NCBI RefSeq assembly: GCF_029784135.1
Contig: NC_073746.1
Location: 264,887,598 to 264,951,597 of the forward strand
DNA: 64,000 nt
Source of the DNA: Toxorhynchites rutilus septentrionalis
Lineage: Eukaryota > Arthropoda > Insecta > Diptera > Culicidae
Direction of reading: 5' to 3'
Part shown: positions 48,533 to 58,589 of the stretch, piece after piece
How the letters are laid out: each line of letters begins with the position of its first letter
How positions within the stretch are numbered: the stretch's first letter is position 1
Program-made: the position numbers and the translations under genes
Notes under the pieces: model-generated
Told to the model about the DNA's origin: nothing
The model's input: the letters and a program-made list of their open reading frames with translations, nothing else
Database searches by the model: none

Positions 48533-51500
48533 TCAGCGGATTGCCTCTATTGAGCTGAGACTGTCTGAAAAAATAAAATAATGGTCGATGGGCAGTGTTT
48601 CAATGATCCCTAGAGCATAGTATATCGCACCCATTTCTGCGACATACACGGAACAAGGATCTTTGAGTTTGAAAGAGGCACTGGAATTTTCATTGAAGAT
48701 GCCGAAGCCAGTGGACCCGTTTATGTATGAACCGTCAGTAAAGAACATTTTATCAGATCCAACTTTCCCATATTTTTCCGAAAATATCGACGGAATAACA
48801 TTGGAGCGTAGGTGATCTGGTATTCCATGGATTTTTTGTCGCATGGACAGATCAAAAATGACAGAGGAATTGCAGAAGTATGGGAAGCAAACTTGGTTGG
48901 AGATGCCTGGTGAAGGGTGCACGTCGTGGGTAAGGTACTCATGGTATAAAGACATAAAACTTGACTGAGGAGTCAGTTGGAGTAGATTTTCGAAGTTATC
49001 AATCACCAATGGATTCATGATCTTGCAACGGATGAGAAATCTGTAGGATAATTCTGTGAACCGAAGAGTAAGCGGGGGTACTCCTGCCAAAACTTCGAGA
49101 CTCATCGTATGTGTCGAATGCAAACACCCCATGGCTATACGCAAGCAACGATATTGTATCCTCTCCAGCTTGAGAATATGAATCCTGGCAGCTGATCGGA
49201 AGCAAAAACTGCCATATTCTAACACTGACAATATCGTTGTTTTGTACAACTGAATGAGGTCTCCTGGATGGGCGCCCCACCATGTTCTGGTTATTGTTTG
49301 GAGAAAATTGATTCTTTGCTGGCATTTCTGTTTCAAATACGCAATGTGTCTCCCCCAGGTACATTTAGAATCAAAATATACACCCAGGTATTTGAAAAAC
49401 CTAGAGTGTTGGATCGTTTTGCCGGATAGGTAAAGCTGGAATTGGGCGGGTTCGTGCTTCCTAGAAAAAACGACCATTTCAGTTTTCTCCGTAGAGAATT
49501 CGATACCCAGCTTGAGGGCCCACGTGAACAGATTGTTCAGGGTATCTTGCAACGACTTTTGCAGAGCGACGGGATTAGTACCCATGATGGAAATAACTCC
49601 ATCGTCTGCAAGTTGTCTCAGCGTGCAGTCTCTAGTGAGACAATCATCCATATCATTGACGTAAAAACTGTACAAGAGGGGGCTTAGGCAGGAGCCTTGC
49701 GGTAGGCCCATAAAACTGTATCGAGAAGATTTCAAGCTGCCATGATTGAAAAACATGTGCTTTTCTGACAGTAAATTGTACAGGAAATTATTCAGAATTG
49801 GTGAAAGTCCACGATTATGAAGCTTCTCTGAGAGAATTTCCATGGAAACTGAATCAAATGCCCCTTTGATATCGAGAAAAACGGAAGTCATTTGTTCTTT
49901 GCGAGCAAATGCGATTTGGATTTCAGAAGATAGCAGCGCGAGACAATCATTCGTCCCTTTACCTCGGCGGAAGCCAAACTGCGTATTTGACAGCAAATTG
50001 TTCGCTTCAACCCACTTGTCCAAACGAAGTAGAATCATTTTCTCTAACAATTTGCGAATACAGGATAACATTGCAATCGGCCTATACGAGTTGTGATCGC
50101 AAGCCGGCTTGTTGGGTTTCCGTATGGCTATCACTCTCACTTGTCTCCAGTCATGCGGGACAATATTCAGCTCCAGAAACTTGTTGAACAAGTTCAGCAA
50201 ACGCTGTTTTGCCAAGTCGGGAAGATTCTTCAACAAGTTGAATTTAATCTTGTCCGACCCCGGAGCTGAATTGTTACATGAGAGGAGGGCAATTGAGAAT
50301 TCCACCATCGAAAAATTCTCATAATCGCATTGGAGCGGAATATCGCGTACGACGCTTTGTGCAGGAACAGAATCGGGACAAACCTTCCTTGCAAATTTGA
50401 AAATCCAACGGTCAGAGTATTCCTCACTTTCATTGGTATGGTTCCAGCCACGCATTCTCCTAGCCGTATTCCAAAGAGTACTCATAGCGGTCTCCCTTGA
50501 CAAACCATTGACGAATTTCCGCCAATATCCACGCTTTTTTGCTTTAATCAGACCTTTTAGTTTGGCTTCTAGAGCTTGGTACTTTCGAAACCATTCCACT
50601 GATCCAGTTTTCCTGAATTTTTTGAAAGCGGATGATTTTTCAAGGTAGACCTTTGAACACTCCTTGTCCCACCAAAGTGATGGAGGACGACGTCGGAAAG
50701 TGGTAGCCGGTACACGTTTCTTTTGAGCTTGAAGTGCGCTATCGTAAATCAAACTTGATATAAAATTATACTCTTCAAGGGGAGGAAGTTCATGCATCGA
50801 AATGATTGCTTCAGATATTAATTCTGCAAATTTTCTCCAGTCAATATTCTTCGTGAGGTCATACGCAATATCGACTGACTCACTAGATTTTGATTCATTG
50901 GCGATCGATAAAATTATTGGTAGGTGATCACTACCGTGGGGATCTTGGATTACCTTCCATGTGCAATCCAGGGATAATGAAGAAGAGCAGAGAGATATGT
51001 CTAGCATGCTTGCCCGTGCAGGAGGGTTGGCTATCCTAGTTGCTTCCCCAGTATTTAAAACTGTCATGTTGAAGTTGTCGCACAGATCATAAATCAACGT
51101 GGCACGGTTGTCATCGTAGAGTGACCCCCATGCTGTTCCATGGGAGTTGAAGTCACCTAAGATTAACCGCGGCTCCGGCAATGCCTCGATAATATCAAAG
51201 AACTGATGGCGGCCTACAGTAGTCCTGGGAGGAATATATATCGAAGCAATGCAGAGTTCTTTGCCATTGATTTGTATCTGGCAAGCGACAACTTCAATGC
51301 CTGTAATCGATGGGATAGTGACTCTATAGAAGGAGTGACGTTTTTTGATCCCCAATAGTACGCCACCAAACGAGTCGTTACGATCTAGGCGAATAATGTT
51401 GAAATCGTGAAAATTCAGCTCGTCGGCTGAACAAAGCCATGTTTCACAGAGAGAAAATACATCACAGTTAGAACTGTGAACTAAAAATTTAAATTGGTCT

Positions 51501-51577
51501 AGTTTAGGGATGATGCTTCTGCAATTCCACTGTATGACAGTGGTCAAATCCTTGACCTCTTGCGCTGAATTAGGCAT
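48533..51577 (-). CDS. ORF2: endonuclease, reverse transcriptase, partial RNase H
   Basis: 1,014 codons. Endonuclease/exonuclease/phosphatase domain, residues about 12-220: IQWNCRSIIPKLDQFKFL, SLCETWL, LGDFNSHGTAWGS (about 139), SDHLPI (about 213). Reverse transcriptase about 440-720: FLDIKGAFDSVS (about 564), GLPQGSCLSPLLYSFYVNDM (about 618), QLADDGVISIMG (about 655); the catalytic box is LADD instead of the usual YADD/FADD, which keeps both Asp. RNase H starts about 940: FFTDGSYINGSTGFG, VAEMGAIYYAL, FSDSLSSIEAI, then TGA. The start ATG overlaps the ORF1 stop by 8 bases (ATGCCTAA), suggesting termination-reinitiation. The protein nicks target DNA and primes cDNA synthesis. As written it lacks part of RNase H. 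Confidence 0.93.
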   Translation of the reverse strand: MPNSAQEVKDLTTVIQWNCRSIIPKLDQFKFLVHSSNCDVFSLCETWLCSADELNFHDFNIIRLDRNDSFGGVLLGIKKRHSFYRVTIPSITGIEVVACQIQINGKELCIASIYIPPRTTVGRHQFFDIIEALPEPRLILGDFNSHGTAWGSLYDDNRATLIYDLCDNFNMTVLNTGEATRIANPPARASMLDISLCSSSLSLDCTWKVIQDPHGSDHLPIILSIANESKSSESVDIAYDLTKNIDWRKFAELISEAIISMHELPPLEEYNFISSLIYDSALQAQKKRVPATTFRRRPPSLWWDKECSKVYLEKSSAFKKFRKTGSVEWFRKYQALEAKLKGLIKAKKRGYWRKFVNGLSRETAMSTLWNTARRMRGWNHTNESEEYSDRWIFKFARKVCPDSVPAQSVVRDIPLQCDYENFSMVEFSIALLSCNNSAPGSDKIKFNLLKNLPDLAKQRLLNLFNKFLELNIVPHDWRQVRVIAIRKPNKPACDHNSYRPIAMLSCIRKLLEKMILLRLDKWVEANNLLSNTQFGFRRGKGTNDCLALLSSEIQIAFARKEQMTSVFLDIKGAFDSVSMEILSEKLHNRGLSPILNNFLYNLLSEKHMFFNHGSLKSSRYSFMGLPQGSCLSPLLYSFYVNDMDDCLTRDCTLRQLADDGVISIMGTNPVALQKSLQDTLNNLFTWALKLGIEFSTEKTEMVVFSRKHEPAQFQLYLSGKTIQHSRFFKYLGVYFDSKCTWGRHIAYLKQKCQQRINFLQTITRTWWGAHPGDLIQLYKTTILSVLEYGSFCFRSAARIHILKLERIQYRCLRIAMGCLHSTHTMSLEVLAGVPPLTLRFTELSYRFLIRCKIMNPLVIDNFENLLQLTPQSSFMSLYHEYLTHDVHPSPGISNQVCFPYFCNSSVIFDLSMRQKIHGIPDHLRSNVIPSIFSEKYGKVGSDKMFFTDGSYINGSTGFGIFNENSSASFKLKDPCSVYVAEMGAIYYALGIIETLPIDHYFIFSDSLSSIEAIR

Positions 51578-52982
51578 CGAGGGAAATGAACGCTGCTAAA
51601 AAACCACATTTTTCTTTCAAAAATGTTCTCACAACCGGAAGCAAACATAATACTATGCTTTTAAGAGGATCATTTATATTTAAAGCATTTAAAATGTTAT
51701 CCACAAGGTCTGAAAGCGCAAGCAGGCCAGGTAGTGGCTGTTGCTTCGACCGCGAAAATGGAACAGACGTGTTCGTTGTTGTTCCGGGAAGTGCTGAGGA
51801 CCCCTGGTTGGTAGCATGACCACGTAAACCGGGAGGTACTTGCTTCGGCCTATTCTCAGCACGTTCAGTTCGAGGCTTCATTCCAACTTGAGAAGTTTCG
51901 GTATTCTTTCTGGGGAGTGATGGAAAAGAAGTAATTTTTCTTTTCCTGATGGCACCCTGCGATGTACCGGAACATCCGGCATTGGGAGCGTCAGCAACAG
52001 GCTCGTCGTTCTGCAGAATGGAGTAGGGATTGTCCTGTGTCGTTGGCACGGAACTCTTAAGCATTTCTGCAAAAGTCCGCTTGGAACGTTCCTTCAAGGA
52101 ACGCTTGAGTTTTTCCCCTCGTTGTTTGTACACCGGGCATTGAATAAGATCATGAGGAGTCCCGCCGCAATGAAGACACTTGTGCTCTTTCGCGCAAGGA
52201 TTCTCATCATGGCTCTCTCCACAATCTGCGCAACGTTTTTTATTGCAACAATAGGCGGCCGTGTGACCGAGTTGCATACATTTGTTGCATTTCATTACCC
52301 GGGGTACAAACAATCGAACAGGTAAACGAAGTGCCCCTATTGCAACGTAATTTGGAAGGGCGGAACCCTCAAAAGTCACACGAAAAGAGTTTGTCCGATT
52401 GAGAATTCTTTTGCCATTTTTATGTGACACAGATTTCAGTCGATCGCATGCAAGAATCTTCACAGTTTTTAGTGTGGAGTTCTTGAAGCGACCGACACCA
52501 TCGATTATCTCTTTTCGGGTCAAACCCTTTTCGGTTATTACGCCGTCTATTTCGACGTTGCAACAGGGTACGTATACACGATACTCAATCACAAAGAGGT
52601 CGCAGCGCGTTATTTTGTTCGCTTGGGTCCTGCTTGAGACGACAACTCGTAGTTTGTCTGGCCCCATCCGTGTAATTTCGGTAACGTCAGAAAAATGTTG
52701 AGTTAGTTCCTTCGAGATACGAATGACATTGAGAGGTTTGGATTTTCGTCTAAAGTACACAATGAATGGGCCTTTGGAGCCTTCAGGGTATTCTTTAGGA
52801 CGAAAATCCTGTTTCTCGTCGATTTCCTCATCTTCGGAACTATCAACTTCGTAAACAGAATTTTCTACCTCAATTTCTGCTTCATCCTCCTGCTCTTCAG
52901 GAGGAGGTTCGGTATCAGAAATATTCAATTGCGTCAACGGGGGGTCCTTTCCGCCCTCAGCCATATTAGAAAAATCGGCCAA
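51570..52982 (-). CDS. ORF1: Gag-like RNA-binding protein with three zinc knuckles
   Basis: 470 residues, intact from ATG (52982) to TAA. N-terminus acidic (residues about 20-60: PPPEEQEDEAEIEVENSVYE, DSSEDEEIDEKQD). A globular Gag-like region follows at about 70-215 (GPFIVYFRRKSKPLNVIRIS...). Three CCHC-type knuckles lie at about 228-283: CNKCMQLGHTAAYC, CADCGESHDENPC (one residue short, C-x2-C-x3-H-x4-C) and CLHCGGTPHDLIQC. A basic, Ser/Pro-rich linker and a hydrophobic C-terminus (PLKSIVLCLLPVVRTFL) follow. It packages the element RNA into the ribonucleoprotein. The frame is -1 relative to ORF2, with an 8-base overlap. Confidence 0.92.
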   Translation of the reverse strand: MADFSNMAEGGKDPPLTQLNISDTEPPPEEQEDEAEIEVENSVYEVDSSEDEEIDEKQDFRPKEYPEGSKGPFIVYFRRKSKPLNVIRISKELTQHFSDVTEITRMGPDKLRVVVSSRTQANKITRCDLFVIEYRVYVPCCNVEIDGVITEKGLTRKEIIDGVGRFKNSTLKTVKILACDRLKSVSHKNGKRILNRTNSFRVTFEGSALPNYVAIGALRLPVRLFVPRVMKCNKCMQLGHTAAYCCNKKRCADCGESHDENPCAKEHKCLHCGGTPHDLIQCPVYKQRGEKLKRSLKERSKRTFAEMLKSSVPTTQDNPYSILQNDEPVADAPNAGCSGTSQGAIRKRKITSFPSLPRKNTETSQVGMKPRTERAENRPKQVPPGLRGHATNQGSSALPGTTTNTSVPFSRSKQQPLPGLLALSDLVDNILNALNINDPLKSIVLCLLPVVRTFLKEKCGFLAAFISLDA

Positions 52983-53413
52983 CTGTTCGATATGAACAGA
53001 ATATAATAATTATCAAAATGAATAAGTAAAAAAAAATATATTATAAGGTTATGCTGCGGATAATATTTATATTAATTTATTTTATTTATATAAAATTCTA
53101 AAATGAAAAAAAAGGCCAATAAAATTTCAACGGTAATGTAACCAAGAAAAAATAGACACCCCTAATGCCAACGTTTGCCGATTTGGTAAACACACAGATG
53201 AACAATGGTGTAAATCGAGCACAGATGGTAGAATGAATGATAGGAGGACAAAAGAAAAATAAACTTATACTTGCCGCTGCTGTGTGGCGTGTGTGATAAA
53301 TCTGTCTGAATTGTATCCTCTGCGTCTCGGTCGCGCACCACTTTGAGCTTCGCTCTACTCGCAAGCGCAACAGATGAAAAAAAACACAGTCTGATTCGCT
53401 GTGGAAAAAAACA
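52983..53413 (-). other. 5'UTR and presumed internal promoter region
   Basis: About 430 bases between the target duplication and ORF1. Non-LTR elements of this type carry internal pol II promoters here; the first 130 bases are GC-richer (GTGCGCGACCGAGACGCAGA) than the rest. The minus frame 53098-53529 crosses the element boundary and so is not a gene. Confidence 0.6.
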
Positions 53414-53560
53414 CCTTTCATTTGATACCCATATTGATGGGGTACTGAGAAAATATTAAATCCACCATTTTGTAGTGGCCGCCATCTTGGATTTGCATTT
53501 TTCATAAATAACTGTATTCTCCTAGTCAAGCCCTTTCATTTGATACCCACATTAGCTATT
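53414..53560. repeat. Continuation of the target repeat interrupted by the retrotransposon
   Basis: TTTGATACCCATATTGATGG ... CGCCATCTTGGATTTGCA and CAAGCCCTTTCATTTGATAC match the 46.0-47.4 kb and 27 kb units. Confidence 0.75.
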
Positions 53561-53599
53561 CAATATAGAATTATTATACAAATTATTCAAAATTTCCGA

Positions 53600-53710
53600 A
53601 AAGCAAAAAAAATATTCCGGATAATCGAGTCTAATTGAGGATAATCGAGTCTAATTAAGGATAATTGAATCCCGGATAATCGAGTCTCCGGATAATCGAG
53701 TCCGACCTGT
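53600..53710. repeat. Subterminal repeats of a pogo-like element
   Basis: GGATAATCGAGTC occurs four to five times and ends ...GAGTCCGACCTGTA, similar in style to the ends at 18535 and 19376. Only one terminus is visible. Confidence 0.45.
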
Positions 53711-54115
53711 ATATGTTTTTTTGTACCGCGCAACACTGTTAAAATTCTGAAAATAAAACCACACAGAAGGCGTAGAAACAATTTTAAATATGAATTAGAG
53801 TGGTACTGAATCTCTAAATTCCCAAAAAAATTTTTTCAATATTTCAAGATTTTTTTAGTACTTTAATTTTTTTTATAATATTTCACGATACACTAAAGTA
53901 AGACGCACTTGAATTTTTTTTTCAAATTTTTATCTCGAAGCAAGGTTGGCGAGCAAAAAAATGAAAAATATGTTTCTTACCATAGATTCTATGGTTAACC
54001 TTAAGGGGTTCAAAAAAAACAGTCAAAATTTCTTATTATCTATACAATATTTTTCATAGAGCGGGTGATGTGGTTTGGGGGCACTTCTTACTTCGTTACC
54101 CAGCCAGACCCTTTT
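53711..54115. repeat. Copy of the 32.6-34.0 kb repeat family
   Basis: TACCGCGCAACACTG, AATATGAATTAGAGT, ATCTCTAAAT and TTACCCAGCCAGAC match 33740-34010 and 33600-33745 in rearranged order. Confidence 0.6.
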
Positions 54116-55689
54116 ATTTAATTTTTTCATTCTTTTTTAAAATTGCCAAAACATCGTTTATGCAGGTTTTATAAAAAATCTGTCGTATTTTTGCACATAT
54201 TACAGCAAGTAGTTATGTTACCAGATCATATTGAGTCTAGTGTATTCGCGGAACATATGTAAAATTTTATATCGACACGTTTAAAATGTGCTAAACGTGT
54301 GGTTACCTTATACCGTGTATACTCAAATAAAGTATACGCAGATGTTTGTTTTTGAATCGGAATCGCTTGTGCACTGCTACTAAAGATTTTCTCATCAATT
54401 CTTTTTGGCATGATTGGATAATGATTTGAATTATGTACTCTTCCTTCTACCACTTACAATTTGGCGGGAGTGCTTGCCAAAGTACTATTACTGCTTTCTC
54501 TTGTGCTTTCTTCCTAATTTAAAGTCTTCTCCGCGATGGTACAAACAGGGAATGAGAACGATTTATTCCACAAAATCCCGCATCCTAACGTGTAAAAAAG
54601 TGAACAAACTAAAATCGACTGGATCTAATGAAGTGGATGATTAATGAGCGTATGCGGAGAGTTCCACCCATTAAAATGTGTGATTAAATTTCATTCTATT
54701 ATTCTCCAATAGGTGGTTGTGCCGACGGATTCCAATTGGATGGTTGCTTCTGTTTTTGTTGCGCATTATATTCGCTCTATTTGGAGCTCGATCATATTTG
54801 TTTTTTCACCATGCTGTGATAATTTAGTTTTACTCGACTCGTCCTACGTTATTCGTTTACTTTTGACTAAATCTAGCCGGGTAGCCATCGAGCATTGGCA
54901 TTTTCAGTGATCAACTCTAATGTTACATTCAGCTACTTCTTGCTGTAAATTAGGATTTTAAATGCATAGTCATTTTTCTGTATTTTAATGACTTTCTACA
55001 CTTGTGGCTGATTCGGCACTTTACTTCCAATTTTAGAAGAATGTCGGGAGTGAGAATTGGAAACATTTTTAATACTATAAACATTCTCTGATTAAGGCAT
55101 TGAAGAATGCGGTCACTCACGAACGCGCAACATGCAACGAATGTAGGTCAGGTGATTATGAACGATGTCCACAAATATCATGGATCTTCCCATGGATGAG
55201 TAAGTAGCGACACACATGTCGATTCCTGTTCAAGTTGAGGTTTCTTCCGCCAACTTCCTATGCGCGTATTCTTAAATTCTAAACTTAGAATACAATTAAG
55301 ACGTGATTTTATTCCCCAAAATAAGGCGCCACTGGCCAAAAATGAACCGCCATCTGTCGGTTGGGGATTGTTTTATGTAGAGTGAACCTTAGACCGAACC
55401 AGACGACAGAGGAGTCGATTCCGCACCAGATAACTGGCCAACTCGAGCTAATTGGATAATTCTAGAACTCTTTAGAACACAATATTCCAACAATATTCTT
55501 CTATATATATAAAATGCTTCTACATAATGTACTCACGGTACATTCTCTCGCACTAGTTTTCGTGGCAAAGAATAAAAGAAAAATGTAATTTGGTGCAAAA
55601 TATGTAACAATTTTGTACTTCAAAAATATAACTATTCATAGAGAAAATAAAAATAATAGAATAAATGAAATTGCAAAGGAACATTTGAT
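54116..55689. other. Intergenic stretch with SINE C fragment
   Basis: No supported gene. 54995-55070 is a truncated SINE C (TTAGAAGAATGTCGGGAGTG, AGAATTGG). Other frames lack domains. Confidence 0.35.
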
Positions 55690-57130
55690 AAACATTTTTC
55701 TACGCAGAACTTGTCAATATCTCAACTTCACTCAAAGTTATTGATATTTCTTCCCAAAAAATACGCTCTCTTCAACTGCTTGTCATTCTTTCTGGGGCAT
55801 ACATAAAAAATGTTTGTTGACGGAATTTGAAAAAAAAAATTCACTCTATATAATATATTTTCAAGAATATGTTATTTTTTGTATTTGAGTAAATTAAAAT
55901 TGAATTCATGGATTTTTGGATGAAAACCCATCAATAACTTTCAGTAGGATTAAGATATTGACGAATTCTGCATCGTAAAATGTTGGTATTGATAAGCTCT
56001 AAAAGTCGTACGAAGACACTTTTGATGTAGAATGTTAAATATAAAAGTTAGAGTAAAATGACCGGTTTTTTCATGTTTACCTCAATGTAACTTAGTTAAA
56101 ATACAACTTTGTGGGAGATATTTATTCTTTAGACAAAAATTGTCTTCAACAAAGTTCTTACATATAATAGAGCGCTCATTTTTATGTTATCAAAAAAGGG
56201 TGACCAAAATTATCGATGAAATAAAAAATCTAACTTTCTTATCTTTATAGATAGAAATAAACATAATTCGACAAAGTTGTAGCTCTAGTTATTTTAAAGA
56301 ACTTTGTAGAACAAAGCTTTTTTAATATAATCGCTTTTTAGCGCTTTTTTCTTAAGTTGTATTAGGGTGACCATGAAAAGCGGGTTTTTTTTTGCTCTAA
56401 CTTTTATATTTCGAATTCTACATCAAAGCTGTTTTGGTACGACTTTTAGAGCTTATCTTTATCCTTCTCAAAGTTATTTATGGTTTTTCATCAAAAAACT
56501 CATGATTTCAATTTTAATTTACTCAAACACGAAAAATAACATAGTTTTGAAAATCACACATTATGTAGAGTAAACTCTGCTCTTTCAAATGCCGCCAATA
56601 AACTTTGTTTATGTTTGCCCCAGAAAGAATGGCGAGCGATTGAAGAGATCATATTTTTTGAAAAGAAATATCAATAACTTTTAGTGAAGTTGAGATATTG
56701 ACAAGTTCTGCGTAGAAAAATGTTTGTATCAGTATGTTCTACAAGTCTTTCGAAGACGCTTTGTATGTAGAATTTGAAATATAAAAGTTAGAGCAAAAAA
56801 ACAGTTTTTTTAATGGTGACCCTAACGCAACTTAGAAAACATATATATATATAGCTATATCGGTTATTTCAAGAGATAGAAAAAAAAATTATTCTTAAAA
56901 GATGTCTCAAATAACTGGGACTACAACATTGTCGAACTATGTTTACCTCTATCAATAGAGATAAGAAAGTTATATTTTTTATTTCATCGAAAATGTTGGT
57001 CATCCTATTTTTAGCAACATGAAAATGAGCACTCTATCATATGTAACAACTTTGTCGAAGACAGTTTTTGTCTAGAGAATAACTGTCGAGCTCTAAATGC
57101 TAATTTCCACTTAAATGCATCTCCTTGTGC
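55690..57130. repeat. Compound palindromic repeat
   Basis: 55690-55830 is inverted at 56600-56730 (CCCCAGAAAGAATG). 55910-56060 is inverted at 56360-56510 and direct at 56650-56800 (ATATAAAAGTTAGAG). 56100-56260 is inverted at 56960-57090 (ATGAAAATGAGC). Fragments recur at 20040-20225. No coding frame. Multiple rounds of inverted duplication or nested insertion of one family. Confidence 0.55.
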
Positions 57131-58589
57131 ATTGACTTGTAGCATGTAGCATGTTGAATAGATGGAATGCCGCCTTAAGATGTCAGATGTCAGGTCTCGT
57201 TTTAGCCAAATTAAAACACTCTGAATGCTCTACGATTCGTTGACACCCAACTCCTTTTTTTCAATTTAATTTTGAACACTACTTGATGAGCCTTCAATAA
57301 AAATCTTCAAAAATCACATTTTTTCTCGCCTGTATTTCCACGCCATACCTGATTACCACGTGCATCGTTGCCAGTGTTGTCATGATATAATTTGTGTTGT
57401 ATATAATATGGACAGGTGGTTCATTTGTATAGTTACATTTTGAATTCCAGATTTCAGTTAATGAGAACACCTTCTACATGTTATTCTATAATATTTAAGC
57501 TACCCTATGGCAATGAATACTGATCAAAAGTGGGAAAGGGATACAAAAACCGAAAATCATACATGATTCCGCGTGTGGACGTAACTTTAGCTGCTTCGAT
57601 ATTAAGTATTTTGAGTGGTTTAATATGAGAATTCAATTCGCTGATGGTTATATTTTGATTTGAGAGTTAACAGAGAAATTCATTTTTGAGTGGAAAATTT
57701 AAATTATTGAAATAATTGTACTGGTGGGGTAAAACGGGAAATAGCTAGTGTGAGTGAGATGGGCTGAGAAAACTTTGTTTTATCTATTCCTAAGGAATGC
57801 CCTGCGTCTATAAATGGAAATTAAATCGCCAAATGTGGATTGTTTGGAACCAACAGCAAAATAGTTGACGGTCTGTCCGTTTATACTGCTGAGAGGCACG
57901 ATATCTCTTCTAGGTGGATTAATTCAGTTTTTTCATCATTAAACGGACATTCGTGATGAGTTCAGACCTTGGTTGATTAAAATTATTTATCTCGCGATCG
58001 ATAAACCTCTACGCTTTATATATTACAAACCTGTCCATATTACCCCCACTATATGTCCATATTACCCGCATCGAGAAAAATATTGTACTTTTCGGTCTGT
58101 TTTAATTTCAGTAAAAACATTGAAAAACCCTTTTTTGTAAAATATTTGCCCAATTAGGTACAAAAAGAGTACATTGAATTGCAAGAAACTGCATCGAAGT
58201 TTTGGGAAACATGGGATTCCAAAGATATAATTGAAGTTCTTCTTAACATGTCCGTTTTACCCCCACCTCCTCAACTCTAATAAAAAAAACGCTGCTTCAT
58301 CAATGGAAGTAAAAGAAGCTTACACCATTACCAGAATAAGTTTTTTTTCCCCAGCACTTATTGTAATCTATTTCTGGTACAAAAAAGAAAAATGGTATTG
58401 CTTTGAACCCATGTCCGGTAGTATGGACAGCGCCCAGTGGCATCGTGCGAAGCTTTTGCAGCCGGACGGAAGAGTTGATTTGCACCTCCGCCCCCACCAA
58501 AAAAAGGAATCTATCTAATTTATTAAATTAATTAATTCATTTTTTATTTTTATTTATTCATTTATTTGTATAAAACCAAAGCATAATAT
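57131..58589. other. AT-rich stretch without supported gene
   Basis: 58231-58518 is open for 95 codons on the plus strand and overlaps a 66-codon minus frame; neither has a domain. TTACCCCCAC-type motifs recur at 58040 and 58255. Nothing else supported. Confidence 0.3.

Larger units (their letters stand above)
47378..53413 (-). mobile_element. Near-full-length I-superfamily non-LTR retrotransposon
   Basis: About 6,036 bp on the minus strand: 5'UTR about 430 bases, ORF1, ORF2 (split by one stop), 3'UTR about 519 bases, A-rich end. The 9-bp target duplication CCTTTCATT flanks it (47369-47377 and 53414-53422), and the interrupted target repeat reads through across the two flanks. Having both RNase H and a three-knuckle ORF1 points to the I superfamily (I, Loner or Outcast type) and not typical Jockey. 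Intact length, clear duplication and few lesions imply a young insertion. Confidence 0.9.

Noticed and set aside
48721..50648. Several plus- and minus-strand frames inside the retrotransposon
   Set aside because: Shadows of ORF2.
53098..53529. 143-codon minus frame
   Set aside because: Spans the boundary between the retrotransposon 5'UTR and its target repeat.
58231..58518. 95-codon plus frame opposite a 66-codon minus frame
   Set aside because: No domain, T-rich, both strands equally open.
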